Below, piece after piece: positions 25,970-36,500 of a DNA stretch of 40,771 nt. The stretch's first letter is position 1. Every line of letters starts with the position of its first letter. This DNA comes from Winogradskyella sp. (GTDB lineage Bacteria; Bacteroidota; Bacteroidia; Flavobacteriales; Flavobacteriaceae). Position numbers and translations under genes: made by a program. The stretch is taken from assembly GCF_016744625.1 (NCBI RefSeq), contig NZ_JADGDZ010000013.1, positions 17,660-58,430 of the forward strand. The letters are read 5' to 3'. The notes under the pieces were generated by a model, which was given only the letters and a program-made list of their open reading frames with translations, ran no database searches and was not told the DNA's origin.

Positions 25970-25995
25970 GAGAGGACGAAAAGTCCTCTCTTTTT
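25970..25995 (+). promoter_or_regulatory. Terminator-like hairpin (possible attenuator) in the rimP leader
   Basis: GAGAGGAC (25970-25977) pairs perfectly with GTCCTCTC (25983-25990) around the loop GAAAA, followed at once by TTTTT. The rimP ATG is 10 bp further. The preceding usp gene points the other way, so this hairpin is not the terminator of an upstream gene; it lies inside the rimP-nusA-infB leader. Confidence 0.7.
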
Positions 25996-26005
25996 ATATC
26001 AAGAA

Positions 26006-26470
26006 ATGTTCCGAAAAACAGTAGAAGACTTATTGCAAAATGCATTAAACGAAAGACAAAATCTATTCTTAATAGATTTTGTCTTGTCTGGAGATAATGC
26101 AATTAAGATTGTAATAGATGGTGATAATGGAGTCTTGGTAGAAGATTGTATGTTCATTAGTAGAGCTATTGAGCATAATATAGATAGAGATGAGCACGAC
26201 TTTTCTCTAGAAGTATTGTCATCTGGCGCAGCAACACCATTAACTTTACCAAGACAATACAAAAAACATGTTGGTAGAAACTTAGAAATTATAACTTTAG
26301 ATAGTCAGGATTTAGAAGGAGAACTAATAGATGTAAACGACCAAGGTGTGGTTTTAAAGTGGAAAACTAGAGAGCCAAAACCTGTTGGAAAAGGAAAAGT
26401 AACAGTAACCAAAGAGGCCAATGTTACGTTTGAAAATATTAAAGAAGCAAAAGTTAAAATAAAATTTTAA
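26006..26470 (+). CDS. rimP: Ribosome maturation factor RimP
   Basis: A 154-residue cytoplasmic protein needed for 30S subunit maturation. The N-terminal alpha/beta domain (about 1-82) ends in the region LEVLSSGAATPLTLPRQYKKHVGRN, which matches the conserved family core (S.G...PL....Y..H.GR). A C-terminal SH3-like barrel follows (LEGELIDVNDQGVVLKWK). The length is typical. It is 12 bp upstream of nusA in the conserved rimP-nusA-infB order. A short frame starting at ATG 25960 overlaps its start in another reading frame (see findings). Confidence 0.95.
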   Translation: MFRKTVEDLLQNALNERQNLFLIDFVLSGDNAIKIVIDGDNGVLVEDCMFISRAIEHNIDRDEHDFSLEVLSSGAATPLTLPRQYKKHVGRNLEIITLDSQDLEGELIDVNDQGVVLKWKTREPKPVGKGKVTVTKEANVTFENIKEAKVKIKF

Positions 26471-26482
26471 TTCATATCAATT

Positions 26483-27715
26483 ATGGAAAATGTAGCGTTA
26501 ATTGAATCATTTTCAGAATTTAAAGACGACAAATTAATAGATAGAGTTACGCTGATGGCGATTCTTGAAGATGTATTACGTAATGCATTGAAGAAGAAAT
26601 ATGGCGATGACGATAATTTTGATATCATTATAAATCCAGATAAAGGGGATTTAGAAATTTGGAGAAATCGTATTGTTGTTGCAGATGGAGAGGTAGAAGA
26701 ACCAAATCAGGAAATTGAATTATCTGAAGCTCAGAAAATAGAGCCAGATTTTGAAGTTGGAGAAGATGTTGCTGAAGAAGTGAAGTTGATTGACCTTGGA
26801 AGACGTTCAATCTTAGCATTAAGACAAAACTTGATTTCTAAGATTCACGAACACGATAACACTAATATATACAAGCACTTTAAAGAGCTCGAAGGAGAAA
26901 TATACACAGCAGAGGTACATCACATTCGTCACAGAGCAATTATTTTGTTAGATGATGATGGTAACGAAATTATTCTTCCAAAGGATAAGCAAATTCCTTC
27001 AGATTTCTTCAGAAAGGGAGAAAACGTAAGAGGTATTATTGAAAGTGTAGAATTAAAAGGAAGCAAGCCAGCGATAGTAATGTCTAGAACATCACCAACG
27101 TTCTTAGAAAAATTATTTGAGCAGGAAATTCCAGAAGTATTCGACGGTTTAATTACAGTTAAAAAAGTGGTTCGTATTCCAGGCGAAAAAGCGAAGGTGG
27201 CAGTAGATTCTTATGATGATAGAATTGACCCAGTTGGAGCTTGTGTTGGTATGAAAGGATCAAGAATTCATGGGATTGTACGTGAGTTAGGAAATGAAAA
27301 TATTGATGTTATCAATTATACAAACAACATTCAATTGTTTGTAACAAGAGCATTAAGTCCGGCAAGAGTAACTTCTTTAAAATTAGATGAAGAGAACATG
27401 CGTGCTGAGGTATTGTTAAAACCAGAAGAGGTTTCTAAAGCTATTGGTAGAGGCGGTCACAACATTCGTTTGGCTGGTCAGTTAACAGGTTATGAGATTG
27501 ATGTGTTTAGAGAAGGTGCAGAAGAAGATGTAGAATTAAAAGAATTCTCTGATGAAATTGAAGGATGGATTATTGCTGAATTTAGCAAAGCTGGTTTAGA
27601 TACTGCAAAAAGTATTTTAGAACAAGATGTTGTTGATTTGGTAAAACGTACAGATTTAGAAGAAGAGACTATCGTAGAAGTGATTAGAATTCTACGTGAA
27701 GAATTTGAAGAATAA
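26483..27715 (+). CDS. nusA: Transcription termination/antitermination factor NusA
   Basis: A 410-residue RNA polymerase-binding protein. The N-terminal domain (1-125) begins with IESFSEFKDDKLIDRVTLM. The S1 domain (about 136-205) and two KH domains follow, with GACVGMKGSRIHGIVRELGNE near 250 and AIGRGGHNIRLAGQLTGYEIDV near 320. The C-terminal acidic repeats of E. coli NusA are absent, as is usual in Bacteroidota. It modulates pausing, intrinsic termination and antitermination. Because it sits behind a terminator-like leader hairpin, the operon may respond to the level of its own product, as known in enterobacteria; that is inference here. Confidence 0.96.
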   Translation: MENVALIESFSEFKDDKLIDRVTLMAILEDVLRNALKKKYGDDDNFDIIINPDKGDLEIWRNRIVVADGEVEEPNQEIELSEAQKIEPDFEVGEDVAEEVKLIDLGRRSILALRQNLISKIHEHDNTNIYKHFKELEGEIYTAEVHHIRHRAIILLDDDGNEIILPKDKQIPSDFFRKGENVRGIIESVELKGSKPAIVMSRTSPTFLEKLFEQEIPEVFDGLITVKKVVRIPGEKAKVAVDSYDDRIDPVGACVGMKGSRIHGIVRELGNENIDVINYTNNIQLFVTRALSPARVTSLKLDEENMRAEVLLKPEEVSKAIGRGGHNIRLAGQLTGYEIDVFREGAEEDVELKEFSDEIEGWIIAEFSKAGLDTAKSILEQDVVDLVKRTDLEEETIVEVIRILREEFEE

Positions 27716-27752
27716 TACCATCTTAAATTTTCAAAAATGTTATACTGACATT

Positions 27753-27782
27753 TTGAAGTTGAATAGGTATACTATATATTTA
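27753..27782 (+). promoter_or_regulatory. Possible internal promoter of infB
   Basis: TTG (27753-27755), a 19-bp spacer and TATATTTA (27775-27782) fit the consensus apart from the last base. It falls in the 86-bp nusA-infB gap, 19 bp before the ATG. Confidence 0.4.
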
Positions 27783-27801
27783 AGTTATATTACAGGCATT
27801 T

Positions 27802-30555
27802 ATGGCTCAAACAAGATTAAATAAGGTATTAAGGGAGTTAAACATCTCTATTGATCGCGCTGTGGATTTTTTAGAATCCAAGGGTGTAGAGATTGAGAAA
27901 AGTCCAAATACCAAAATTTCGCAAGAGGTTTATGATACGCTTTCTGATGAATTTCAGACAGATGCAACTAAGCGTGAAAAAGCTCAAGAAGTTAGTGAGG
28001 CTAAACTCAAAGAAAAAGAGGAGCTTCGCGAAAAACGTGAACGCGAAATTGAGGAAAAGCAAAAGAAAGAGGAAGTTGTAAAAGAAGCTACTGTAGTTAA
28101 GGCTAAAGCCGACTTAAGTGGGCCAAAGCAAGTTGGTAAAATCGACTTAGATAAAAAGCCTAAAGCCGAGAAGAAAGAAGAACCTAAAGTTGCTGAGGTT
28201 AAGGAAGAGCCTAAGATAGAGGTTAAACCTAAGGCTAAGGATAAGATTGAAGAGCCTAAGAAAGAAGTTTCAAAACCAAAAGCAGAAACTAAGAAGGTAG
28301 AAAAAGTCGAAGCTAAAGAAGAACCAAAAAAAGAAGTTAAAAAAGAAGAATCAACTGAAAAAACTGCTGAGGCAGTGGTAGAACCAGTTGAAGAAACTTT
28401 AAAAACACAATATAAAAAACTTTCTGGTCCAACAACGACAGGAAAGAAAATTGACCTTTCTCAGTTTAATAAGCCTAAGAAAAAGAAAGAAGATAAACCA
28501 GCTGCTGCAGGAGATGCTAATAAGCGCAAAAGACGTCGTATTAGTAAAGGCGGAAATGCACCTGGAGGAAAACCAAACTTCGATAATAGAAGAGGTGGTC
28601 AAAAAGGAAGAGGAGGTAACTCTAGACCAAAAGTGGTTAAGGAAGAGCCTACTGAAGAAGATGTAAAGAAACAAATTAGAGAAACACTTGAAAAACTACA
28701 AGGTAAATCTAATAAAGGAAAAGGGGCTAAATACAGAAGAGATAAGAGAGATCAACACAGAGAACAGACTGAAATTGATCAAGAAATTGCAGCAGCAGAA
28801 AGTAAAACTATAAAAGTTACTGAGTTTGTAACCGTTAGTGAGATTGCTACAATGATGGAGGTTGGAGTAACGCAAGTTATTTCGGCATGTATGTCATTGG
28901 GTATGATGGTAACGATGAATCAAAGACTTGATGCAGAAACCTTAACTATTGTTGCAGAAGAGTTTGGTTATGGAGTAGAATTTGTGACTTCAGATATAGA
29001 AGAGTCTATTGAAGAAGTTATCGATGATCCAAAAGATTTACTACCACGTGCGCCAATTGTAACAGTAATGGGTCACGTAGATCATGGTAAAACATCTTTA
29101 TTAGATTATATACGTGAAGAAAACGTTATTGCAGGAGAATCAGGTGGAATTACACAGCACATTGGGGCTTATGGAGTAGAATTAGAAAATGGACAAAAAA
29201 TAGCATTCTTAGATACACCAGGTCACGAAGCCTTTACAGCGATGCGTGCTCGTGGTGCTCAAGTTACTGATATTGCAATTATTGTGGTTGCTGCAGATGA
29301 TGCTATAATGCCACAAACTAAAGAAGCAATTTCTCATGCACAAGCGGCTGGAGTACCAATCGTTTTTGCAATAAATAAAATTGATAAGCCAGATGCTAAT
29401 CCTGAAAAAGTAAAAGAAGGATTAGCGCAAATGAACCTTTTAGTAGAAGATTGGGGAGGGAAAATTCAATCTCATGATATCTCTGCTAAGATGGGAACAG
29501 GTGTAAAAGAATTACTCGAAAAAGTATTACTCGAAGCAGAACTTTTAGAATTAAAAGCTAATCCTAATAAACCTGCAATAGGAACAGTAGTAGAAGCTTA
29601 TCTAGATAAAGGTAGAGGTTATGTATCTACTATCTTAGTACAAGCAGGTACTCTAAAAGTTGGAGATTATGTCTTAGCAGGAAAGAATAGTGGTAAGGTA
29701 AAAGCGATGCAAGATGAGAGAGGACATGATGTGAAAGAGGCAGGTCCTGCAACTCCAGTATCTATCCTTGGTTTAGATGGCGCACCTCAAGCAGGTGATA
29801 AATTCAATGTATTTGAAGATGAACGTGAGGCGAAACAAATTGCAACTAAGCGTACACAATTACAACGTGAGCAATCTGTAAGAACACAACGTCATATTAC
29901 ACTTGATGAAATCGGAAGACGTATTGCACTTGGTGATTTCCAAGAGTTGAATATTATACTTAAAGGTGATGTGGATGGTTCTGTTGAAGCATTAACTGAT
30001 TCATTCCAGAAATTATCTACAGAAGAAATTCAGGTTAATATTATACATAAAGGTGTTGGTGCAATTACAGAAAGTGATGTATTATTAGCAACAGCTTCTG
30101 ATGCGATTATTGTCGGATTTAATGTACGACCAGTCGGAAATGCAAGAATGATTGCTGATAAAGAAGAGATTGATATCAGAACGTATTCTATTATATATGC
30201 AGCAATTAACGATCTTAAAGACGCTATGGAAGGTATGTTATCTCCAGAGGTTAAAGAAGAAGTTACAGGTACTGCAGAAATTAGAGAAATATTTAAAGTC
30301 TCTAAAATTGGAAACATTGCTGGTTGTATGGTAATGAATGGTAAAATCTTTAGAAATTCTGGAATTAGAATCATTAGAGATGGTGTAGTAGTTCATACAG
30401 GTGCTTTAGAAGCTTTAAAACGATTTAAAGATGATGTTAAAGAAGTTGCAAAAGGCTACGATTGTGGTATGCAAATTAAAGGCTTCAACGATATTATAAT
30501 AGGAGATGTTATAGAGGCATTCCAAGAAGTAGAAGTGAAGAAAAAGTTGAAATAA
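27802..30555 (+). CDS. infB: Translation initiation factor IF-2
   Basis: A 917-residue GTPase that brings fMet-tRNA to the 30S subunit. An N-terminal helical domain (1-55, [24 protein letters not shown]) is followed by a long Lys/Glu/Pro-rich, low-complexity linker (about 55-320). This linker includes a Gly/Arg-rich patch ([21 protein letters not shown]). The G domain starts near 415 with G1 GHVDHGKTS (Gly424-Thr431), G3 DTPGHE and G4 NKID. Beta-barrel and C-terminal domains follow, ending [19 protein letters not shown]. The order and length are normal for Bacteroidota. It is followed by a strong terminator. Confidence 0.97.
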   Translation: MAQTRLNKVLRELNISIDRAVDFLESKGVEIEKSPNTKISQEVYDTLSDEFQTDATKREKAQEVSEAKLKEKEELREKREREIEEKQKKEEVVKEATVVKAKADLSGPKQVGKIDLDKKPKAEKKEEPKVAEVKEEPKIEVKPKAKDKIEEPKKEVSKPKAETKKVEKVEAKEEPKKEVKKEESTEKTAEAVVEPVEETLKTQYKKLSGPTTTGKKIDLSQFNKPKKKKEDKPAAAGDANKRKRRRISKGGNAPGGKPNFDNRRGGQKGRGGNSRPKVVKEEPTEEDVKKQIRETLEKLQGKSNKGKGAKYRRDKRDQHREQTEIDQEIAAAESKTIKVTEFVTVSEIATMMEVGVTQVISACMSLGMMVTMNQRLDAETLTIVAEEFGYGVEFVTSDIEESIEEVIDDPKDLLPRAPIVTVMGHVDHGKTSLLDYIREENVIAGESGGITQHIGAYGVELENGQKIAFLDTPGHEAFTAMRARGAQVTDIAIIVVAADDAIMPQTKEAISHAQAAGVPIVFAINKIDKPDANPEKVKEGLAQMNLLVEDWGGKIQSHDISAKMGTGVKELLEKVLLEAELLELKANPNKPAIGTVVEAYLDKGRGYVSTILVQAGTLKVGDYVLAGKNSGKVKAMQDERGHDVKEAGPATPVSILGLDGAPQAGDKFNVFEDEREAKQIATKRTQLQREQSVRTQRHITLDEIGRRIALGDFQELNIILKGDVDGSVEALTDSFQKLSTEEIQVNIIHKGVGAITESDVLLATASDAIIVGFNVRPVGNARMIADKEEIDIRTYSIIYAAINDLKDAMEGMLSPEVKEEVTGTAEIREIFKVSKIGNIAGCMVMNGKIFRNSGIRIIRDGVVVHTGALEALKRFKDDVKEVAKGYDCGMQIKGFNDIIIGDVIEAFQEVEVKKKLK

Positions 30556-30571
30556 TAACAACTGTAGAAAT

Positions 30572-30600
30572 AAAAAAGCGACCATTTGGTCGCTTTTTTT
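30572..30600 (+). terminator. Intrinsic terminator of the rimP-nusA-infB operon
   Basis: AAAAAAGCGACC pairs with GGTCGCTTTTTT around the loop ATTT, ending in a seven-T run, 17 bp past the infB stop. Confidence 0.92.
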
Positions 30601-30635
30601 GTTAGATTTAGAACCTGATAATTTAAAGTTGATCA

Positions 30636-31625
30636 ATGAGATATCTTTATTACAAAGCATCTAAAAAATTTGGAGAAGGTCTATTAGACCGTCGCTCTTG
30701 TTTAATGATTTTATTGGCTGAAGCAAAGTTGAGTAATAGAACAGCTGTTGTTCCTAGGTTTCGACTTGGTTCACAACATAATAATGGAGAACTTCTAGAA
30801 AGTTATTTGATTGATGAATATATAAGTTTGGAAAACATCGATGTTGAACATATTCTCGAAGAAAAATTTTTAGACATAGAAAAGAATATTGACTCCAACG
30901 AAATTTTAAATATTGAAAATAGTCCGTTCGATTATGATACGCCTCAAACTTTAGTGATTAGAAATCTGCAAGACGATAATTTTTGGAACCTAAAAAACAC
31001 CTATGATGTTTTTAGTAAGGCTAAATTATATCATGGTGTTGGTGTTAAATTTGTAGTGCCATTGGTTGCAGCTCCAAAGCACATTAAAGATATTGGTGAT
31101 CAAATATTGAATAGTTTAGAAAAACCAATAATTGGAGTGCACCTAAGACGAGGTGATCGTTTAAATAAAAAATTGAACGACAGTATGAGTGAAGAAACAA
31201 TGTTAAGAAAGTTAAGTCGTTTCGAATATAACTCTGTTTTTTATTGCACTAATGATAGGAATTACTCGATTAATAATTCTAAGTTTCATTCAAGCAATAA
31301 ATTTAAAGCTTTACTTGGAGACATAAAGGATAACTATTTGCTATTCGCCATAGAAATGTATATCGTAGATAATTGTGATATCTCTGTGAGAACATTTAAT
31401 GATTCCTCGCCATTCTTCAACATTGGAAACAAAGAGAATAAAAACTATGCAATTTGCAATTATAGCATGCATGGTTCTAATAATAGTTTTACCAAAATCC
31501 CAGAGGAATTAGTAATATGTAATTATGAAGATTACAATAAAGATAAGAGGAGATCTTTTGTAAAAGGAAGACCTTTTATTCCTCGACTAATAAATGCGTT
31601 GAGAAGAAAACTAAAACAATCCTAA
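30636..31625 (+). CDS. O-fucosyltransferase-like glycosyltransferase (GT-B)
   Basis: A 329-residue protein not fully recognised. Its N-terminal part (LDRRSCLMILLAEAKLSNRTAVVPRFRLG) resembles the opening of protein O-fucosyltransferases, in which a glycine-rich loop is followed by an A..LNRTLV.P pattern. The segment IIGVHLRRGDRL (His169, Arg171, Arg172, Asp174) matches the HxRRxD motif that binds GDP-fucose in the alpha-1,2/alpha-1,6 and protein O-fucosyltransferase superfamily. A later segment IEMYIVDNCDISVRTFNDSSPFFN resembles the C-terminal acceptor/nucleotide region. There is no signal peptide or membrane helix, but a basic C-terminus (RLINALRRKLKQS) could touch the membrane. The donor and acceptor are unknown; fucosyl transfer is inferred. 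It stands alone after the infB terminator and is convergent with the SPOR gene (5-bp gap). Confidence 0.6.
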   Translation: MRYLYYKASKKFGEGLLDRRSCLMILLAEAKLSNRTAVVPRFRLGSQHNNGELLESYLIDEYISLENIDVEHILEEKFLDIEKNIDSNEILNIENSPFDYDTPQTLVIRNLQDDNFWNLKNTYDVFSKAKLYHGVGVKFVVPLVAAPKHIKDIGDQILNSLEKPIIGVHLRRGDRLNKKLNDSMSEETMLRKLSRFEYNSVFYCTNDRNYSINNSKFHSSNKFKALLGDIKDNYLLFAIEMYIVDNCDISVRTFNDSSPFFNIGNKENKNYAICNYSMHGSNNSFTKIPEELVICNYEDYNKDKRRSFVKGRPFIPRLINALRRKLKQS

Positions 31626-31630
31626 AGAGC

Positions 31631-32014
31631 TTATTTTTTATCTAACTTAGGCTGAAAAGGGAAAGCATTCATATATTTCTTTTTAATTTTTTTCAGAGCT
31701 CTGTCAACTTCTAATTGTGTCGCAAAATTACCTACCCAAACCTTATAATTTGGAGTGTTCCAAACAATTTCTACAGGCCATTGGCTATAAGAATTTAAAA
31801 AATTAGATTTTTCGCGTTGTGCCTTATCAGGATCTGTAGTGTCAAATACCTGGATTCTATAAACCTTTGTAGTTTTAATATCCTTCTTGTATTCTAATAA
31901 CTTGTCAATATCATTATCTTGGCTAACGTTAACCTTACCTTCTTGCGCATTTGCTGTAAGGGAAATCGCTAATAGTAAAATAGCAATACTTAAATATTTG
32001 GTTTTAAATGTCAT
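31631..32014 (-). CDS. Secreted SPOR-domain protein
   Basis: A 127-residue protein. The start is ATG 32014, giving the signal peptide MTFKTKYLSIAILLLAISL ending in NAQ; the frame from 32050 only adds an unlikely N-terminal stretch beyond the promoter. The mature part (about 45-124) has the SPOR pattern, YRIQVFDTTDPDKAQREKSN, then VEIVWNTPNYKVWVGNF and a final helix. SPOR domains bind denuded septal peptidoglycan, so a cell-wall or division-associated role is likely. It is divergent from the actA operon and is commonly found beside it in related genomes, which is recalled rather than checked. Confidence 0.85.
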   Translation of the reverse strand: MTFKTKYLSIAILLLAISLTANAQEGKVNVSQDNDIDKLLEYKKDIKTTKVYRIQVFDTTDPDKAQREKSNFLNSYSQWPVEIVWNTPNYKVWVGNFATQLEVDRALKKIKKKYMNAFPFQPKLDKK

Positions 32015-32032
32015 AATTCTGTATTTAAAATG

Positions 32033-32040
32033 CAAAGATA
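32033..32040 (-). promoter_or_regulatory. Candidate -7 box of the SPOR gene
   Basis: On the minus strand this reads TATCTTTG, a perfect TAnnTTTG match, 19 bp before the ATG at 32014. No clear -33 TTG is found at standard spacing. This site is why the start at 32050 is rejected: it would lie upstream of the promoter. Confidence 0.5.
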
Positions 32041-32136
32041 TTATATTCAACGCAAATGGTTAAAAAATGTTATTTAGAATTGGTATAAATTAAGCATTAA
32101 CAGTTCGCTAACATTTCCAAAATCGACTTTAAATAT

Positions 32137-32144
32137 TACTTTTG
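32137..32144 (+). promoter_or_regulatory. Candidate -7 box of the act operon
   Basis: TACTTTTG matches TAnnTTTG, 36 bp before the first possible actA start. The -33 position (about 32114) carries TTT, not TTG. Confidence 0.5.
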
Positions 32145-32179
32145 CGTGAGTTTTTATAAACATCTTTGTCTACATTTGA

Positions 32180-33511
32180 ATGAAAAAATCGTACCAAAGT
32201 TTAGAAGATAATTCAACTAACAATATGAAACAGGTGATCTACCGTAATTTAACCTCAAAGATTCTTCATCTCGGTTTTATTTTATTACTTACGTTTTCAA
32301 CCTCACTTACAGCTCAAGAAGGTGACCCAGTAAACGGAAAAGCACTTTATAATGCTAACTGTGCTGCTTGTCATAAGCTAGATAAGCCAATGACTGGTCC
32401 TGCATTGCGTAATATAGAAGCAAGACTAGCTGATGAGCAAGGTTTAGATAAAGCTTGGCTTAGTGCTTGGATTCGTAACAGTTCAGCATTGATTAAGTCT
32501 GGTGATGCTTATGCTAATAAAATTTTCAAGGGGTATAATGGAGTTGCAATGACACCTTATCCGGGTTTTACGGATCAAGATATTTCAGATATTTTAGCTT
32601 ATACTGCTTTACCAAAACCTGTGCCACCAGCACCTGTTCCTGGGGCAGAAGTAGCTGATCAAGCATCAGGTGGAGTTTCAAATAATTTAATTCTTGGTGC
32701 ATTAGCAGTCTTATTTGGTTTGTTAGCAATGGCACTGATTTTAGTGAAGCGTACATTAAATCGTTTTGCTGAGGCTAAAGGTATTGAAGCTATTTCAGAT
32801 GCAAAAAGCACACCTATATGGAAAGCTTTTGTTCAAAATCAATTCTTAGTATTAGTAACAGCAATATTCTTCTTGTTAGCAAGTGGTTATTTTGTGTATG
32901 GTTATTTTATGCAAGTTGGAGTTGATCAAGGATACGAGCCAGTACAGCCAATTCATTATTCGCATAGAATACATGCTGGTGATAATGGTATCGATTGTAA
33001 ATACTGTCACTCTTCTGCAAGAGTTAGTAAACATTCGGGAATACCTCCATTAAATGTATGTATGAATTGTCACAAATCAATTTCAGAAGTGGCTCCAGAA
33101 ACTTTGGCAGAAGGAAAAGAATATGGTGTAGATTACGATGCTGAAATTCAGAAATTATATGAAGCAGTAGGATGGGACGGAACTGGTTATACTGGAGAAT
33201 CTCAACCTGTAAAATGGATACGTATTCACAACTTGCCAGACTTTGCTTATTTTAATCACTCACAACATGTTATGGTTGGAGGTGTTGAATGTCAAACATG
33301 TCATGGTCCAGTTGAAGAAATGGAAGTAATGTATCAACACGCGCCATTAACAATGGGTTGGTGTATTAACTGTCATAGAGAAACAAATGTAAAAGTTAAA
33401 GACAACGATTACTATACTAAGATACATGAAGAGTTATCTAAAAAGTATGGTGTTGATCAGTTAACTGTGGCGCAAATGGGCGGGTTAGAATGTGGTAAGT
33501 GTCATTATTAA
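32180..33511 (+). CDS. actA: Alternative complex III multiheme cytochrome c subunit ActA
   Basis: A 443-residue multiheme cytochrome of the quinol:cytochrome c/oxidase oxidoreductase ACIII. ATG 32180 is used; ATG 32225 (codon 16) is an equal candidate and lies right before the signal-type helix (about 27-45, ending LTAQ). A monoheme cytochrome domain (CAACH 61-65, possible Met124 ligand) is followed by two membrane helices (about 168-190 and 220-245). Then comes a five-CxxCH domain: CKYCH 273, CMNCH 294, CQTCH 371, CINCH 395 and CGKCH 438. Six haem sites are therefore visible, one more than the classic pentaheme ActA, due to the N-terminal fusion. ACIII moves electrons from menaquinol towards a haem-copper oxidase. 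First gene of the operon, 27 bp before actB. Confidence 0.93.
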   Translation: MKKSYQSLEDNSTNNMKQVIYRNLTSKILHLGFILLLTFSTSLTAQEGDPVNGKALYNANCAACHKLDKPMTGPALRNIEARLADEQGLDKAWLSAWIRNSSALIKSGDAYANKIFKGYNGVAMTPYPGFTDQDISDILAYTALPKPVPPAPVPGAEVADQASGGVSNNLILGALAVLFGLLAMALILVKRTLNRFAEAKGIEAISDAKSTPIWKAFVQNQFLVLVTAIFFLLASGYFVYGYFMQVGVDQGYEPVQPIHYSHRIHAGDNGIDCKYCHSSARVSKHSGIPPLNVCMNCHKSISEVAPETLAEGKEYGVDYDAEIQKLYEAVGWDGTGYTGESQPVKWIRIHNLPDFAYFNHSQHVMVGGVECQTCHGPVEEMEVMYQHAPLTMGWCINCHRETNVKVKDNDYYTKIHEELSKKYGVDQLTVAQMGGLECGKCHY

Positions 33512-33538
33512 ATTAAATAAGAAGTAATTCATAATTAT

Positions 33539-36500
33539 ATGTCATCAAACAAGAAATACTGGAAAAGTGTTGAAGAACTAAACGAAAATAGTTCTATTGT
33601 TGAGGCGCTACAACAAAATGAGTTTGTGGAAGAGATTCCAACAGATGAGTTTTTAGGAGACAAAGAAGCTTTAGAGTCTTCATCTACCTCGCGTCGTGAT
33701 TTCTTAAAATACGTTGGTTTTAGTACAGCTGCAGCTTCTTTAGCAGCTTGTGAAGGACCTGTAATTAAATCAATTCCTTACGTAGTACAACCAAACGAGA
33801 TTATTCCTGGTGTGGCCAACTATTATGCAACAACAATTGCAAACGGTTATGATTTTGCTAGTGTTTTAGTAAAGACAAGGGAAGGAAGGCCTATTAAAAT
33901 TGAAAATAACACTGACGCTGCTACCAAAGGTATCGCAAATGCTAGAGTTAATGCTTCAGTTTTAGGATTGTATGATAACCTAAGAGTTAAGTCACCAATG
34001 AAAGGTGAGACTGCTATTTCTTGGGAGACTTTTATGTCTGAGACGACTTCAAAATTAAATGGACTTAGCGATGGAAAAGCTATAGTGTTTTTAACACAAT
34101 CATTACCAAGTCCATCTACAAATAAATTAATTGCAGATTTTAAATCTAAATATGGTAATGTAAGTCATGTGGCTTATGATGCTATTTCAGAATCTGCAGC
34201 ATTAGATGCTTACGAAGCGAAGTATGGAACAAGAGGAATGGCTAATTACGATTTCTCTAAAGCAAAGACTATTGTTTCTGTTGGAGCTGATTTCTTGGGA
34301 GATTGGCAAGGCGGAGGTTTTGATTCTGGTTATGCTGCAAAGCGTATTCCAGATCATGGTAAGATGTCTAGACATATTCAGTTTGAATCTAATATGTCAT
34401 TATCTGGTGCAAATGCAGACAAGCGTGTGCCACTAACACCAACTCAGCAAAAATTAGCTTTAGCTAAATTGTATAGTGAGGTTACAGGGAATTCTGCTGG
34501 TGGAACTAAACTTCCAGAAGGATTAGACGTAGCAGTTAAAGCAGCTGCTAAAGAATTGAGTTTAGCAGGAAGTAATGCTGTAGTAGTTACAGGTATTCAA
34601 GATGTTAATGCTCAGACTGTAGTATTAGAAATAAATACTTACTTAAATAGTAAAGCATTTGATCCTAAGACAACAATAAAAACAAGACAAGGAAACGATA
34701 AAGCTGTAATGCAATTAGTTTCTGATATGAATGCAGGTAAAGTTGGTGCCATCATTATGAATGGGGTTAATCCAATGTACACATTGCCAAATACTTCAGA
34801 TTTTGCTAAAGGTTTAAAGCAAACAGATTTATCGGTTGCGTTCTCAATGAAACAAGATGAGACATCAACAAATTGTCAATATATAGCAGCAACACCTCAC
34901 TATTTAGAATCTTGGGGAGATGTAGAGATGAAAACTGGTCATTATTCAATGATGCAACCAACAATTCGTCCGTTATTTGATACAAAGCAGTTTCAAGACG
35001 TATTATTAGCTTGGAATGAAAATAGTTCTTCGTACAGAGATTATTTAAAGTCAGTTTGGACTGCAGATATTCTTAATGGAGCTTCTTACAATAAAGCGGT
35101 TCAGGATGGCGTATTTGTTTCTACAACATTAGATGCTGAGATTTTAGTAGAACCTTCATCAGAAACAAATGAAGAAAACGCTATTGAAACTCCAAGTGGC
35201 AATGCAGCTAGAGCTTTAGTAAGTTCTGCTAGAGGTGGTGCTATGGAATTATCATTATATACCAAAACAGGTATGGGTGATGGTCAACAAGCAAATAATC
35301 CTTGGTTACAAGAATTTCCAGATCCTATCACAAGAACAACATGGGACAATTACTTAACTATTTCTCAGGCAGATGCTGATAGACTAGAGTTGAAAAATTG
35401 GAATGTTGCTAATGGAGGATTGAATGGTAGTTATGTTGATGTTACAGTAAATGATGCTACGATTTCTAACGTGCCAGTTATTATTCAGCCAGGACAAGCT
35501 AAAGGTTCTGTAGGTTTATCATTTGGTTATGGTAGAACAGCAGGTTTAAAACCTGAAATGCAAACAGGTGTTAATGCTTATCCATTATATCAGAACTTTA
35601 ATAGAGCTCAAGATGTAACGATTACCAAGACTACAGGTGATCATGAGTTTGCTTGTACGCAGTTGCATAATACTTTAATGGGGCGTGGAGATATCATTAA
35701 AGAAACTAATTTAGAGATATTTAACACATACAATAGAGAAGATAAAGAGCATGGCTGGAATAAAGTTCCTGTAGTGTCTTTAAATCATAATCCTGTTAAA
35801 GTTACTGAGCCTGAAGTAGATTTATGGGATTCATTTGATCGTTCAGTTGGTCATCACTTCAATTTATCTATTGACTTAAACGCTTGTACAGGTTGTGGTG
35901 CATGTGTAATTGCATGTCACGCTGAAAACAATGTTCCAGTAGTTGGTAAGGCTGAAGTAAGACGAAGTAGAGATATGCACTGGTTGCGTATTGATAGATA
36001 CTATTCGTCTGAAGATTCATTTGAAGGAGATAACGAAAAGAAGCATAATATTTCAGGTTTAAATAGCTCATTGAGTGAGTTTGGTGAGATGGAAAGTCCT
36101 GCTGATAATCCTCAAGTAGCTTTTCAGCCTGTAATGTGTCAGCATTGTAATCATGCACCCTGTGAAACGGTTTGTCCTGTTGCAGCGACAGTACATGGTC
36201 GCCAAGGTCAAAACCAGATGGCTTATAACCGTTGTGTAGGTACTAGATATTGTGCAAACAACTGTCCTTATAAAGTACGTCGTTTTAACTGGTTCTTATA
36301 TAGTCAGAATGATGAGTTTGATTACTACATGAATGATGATTTAGGACGTATGGTATTAAATCCAGATGTTGTAGTACGTTCTCGTGGTGTGATGGAAAAG
36401 TGTTCTATGTGTATTCAAAAAACACAAAAAACAATTCTAGATGCTAAGCGTGATGGTAGAGAGGTTAAAGATGGGGAATTCCAAACAGCTTGTTCTGCAG

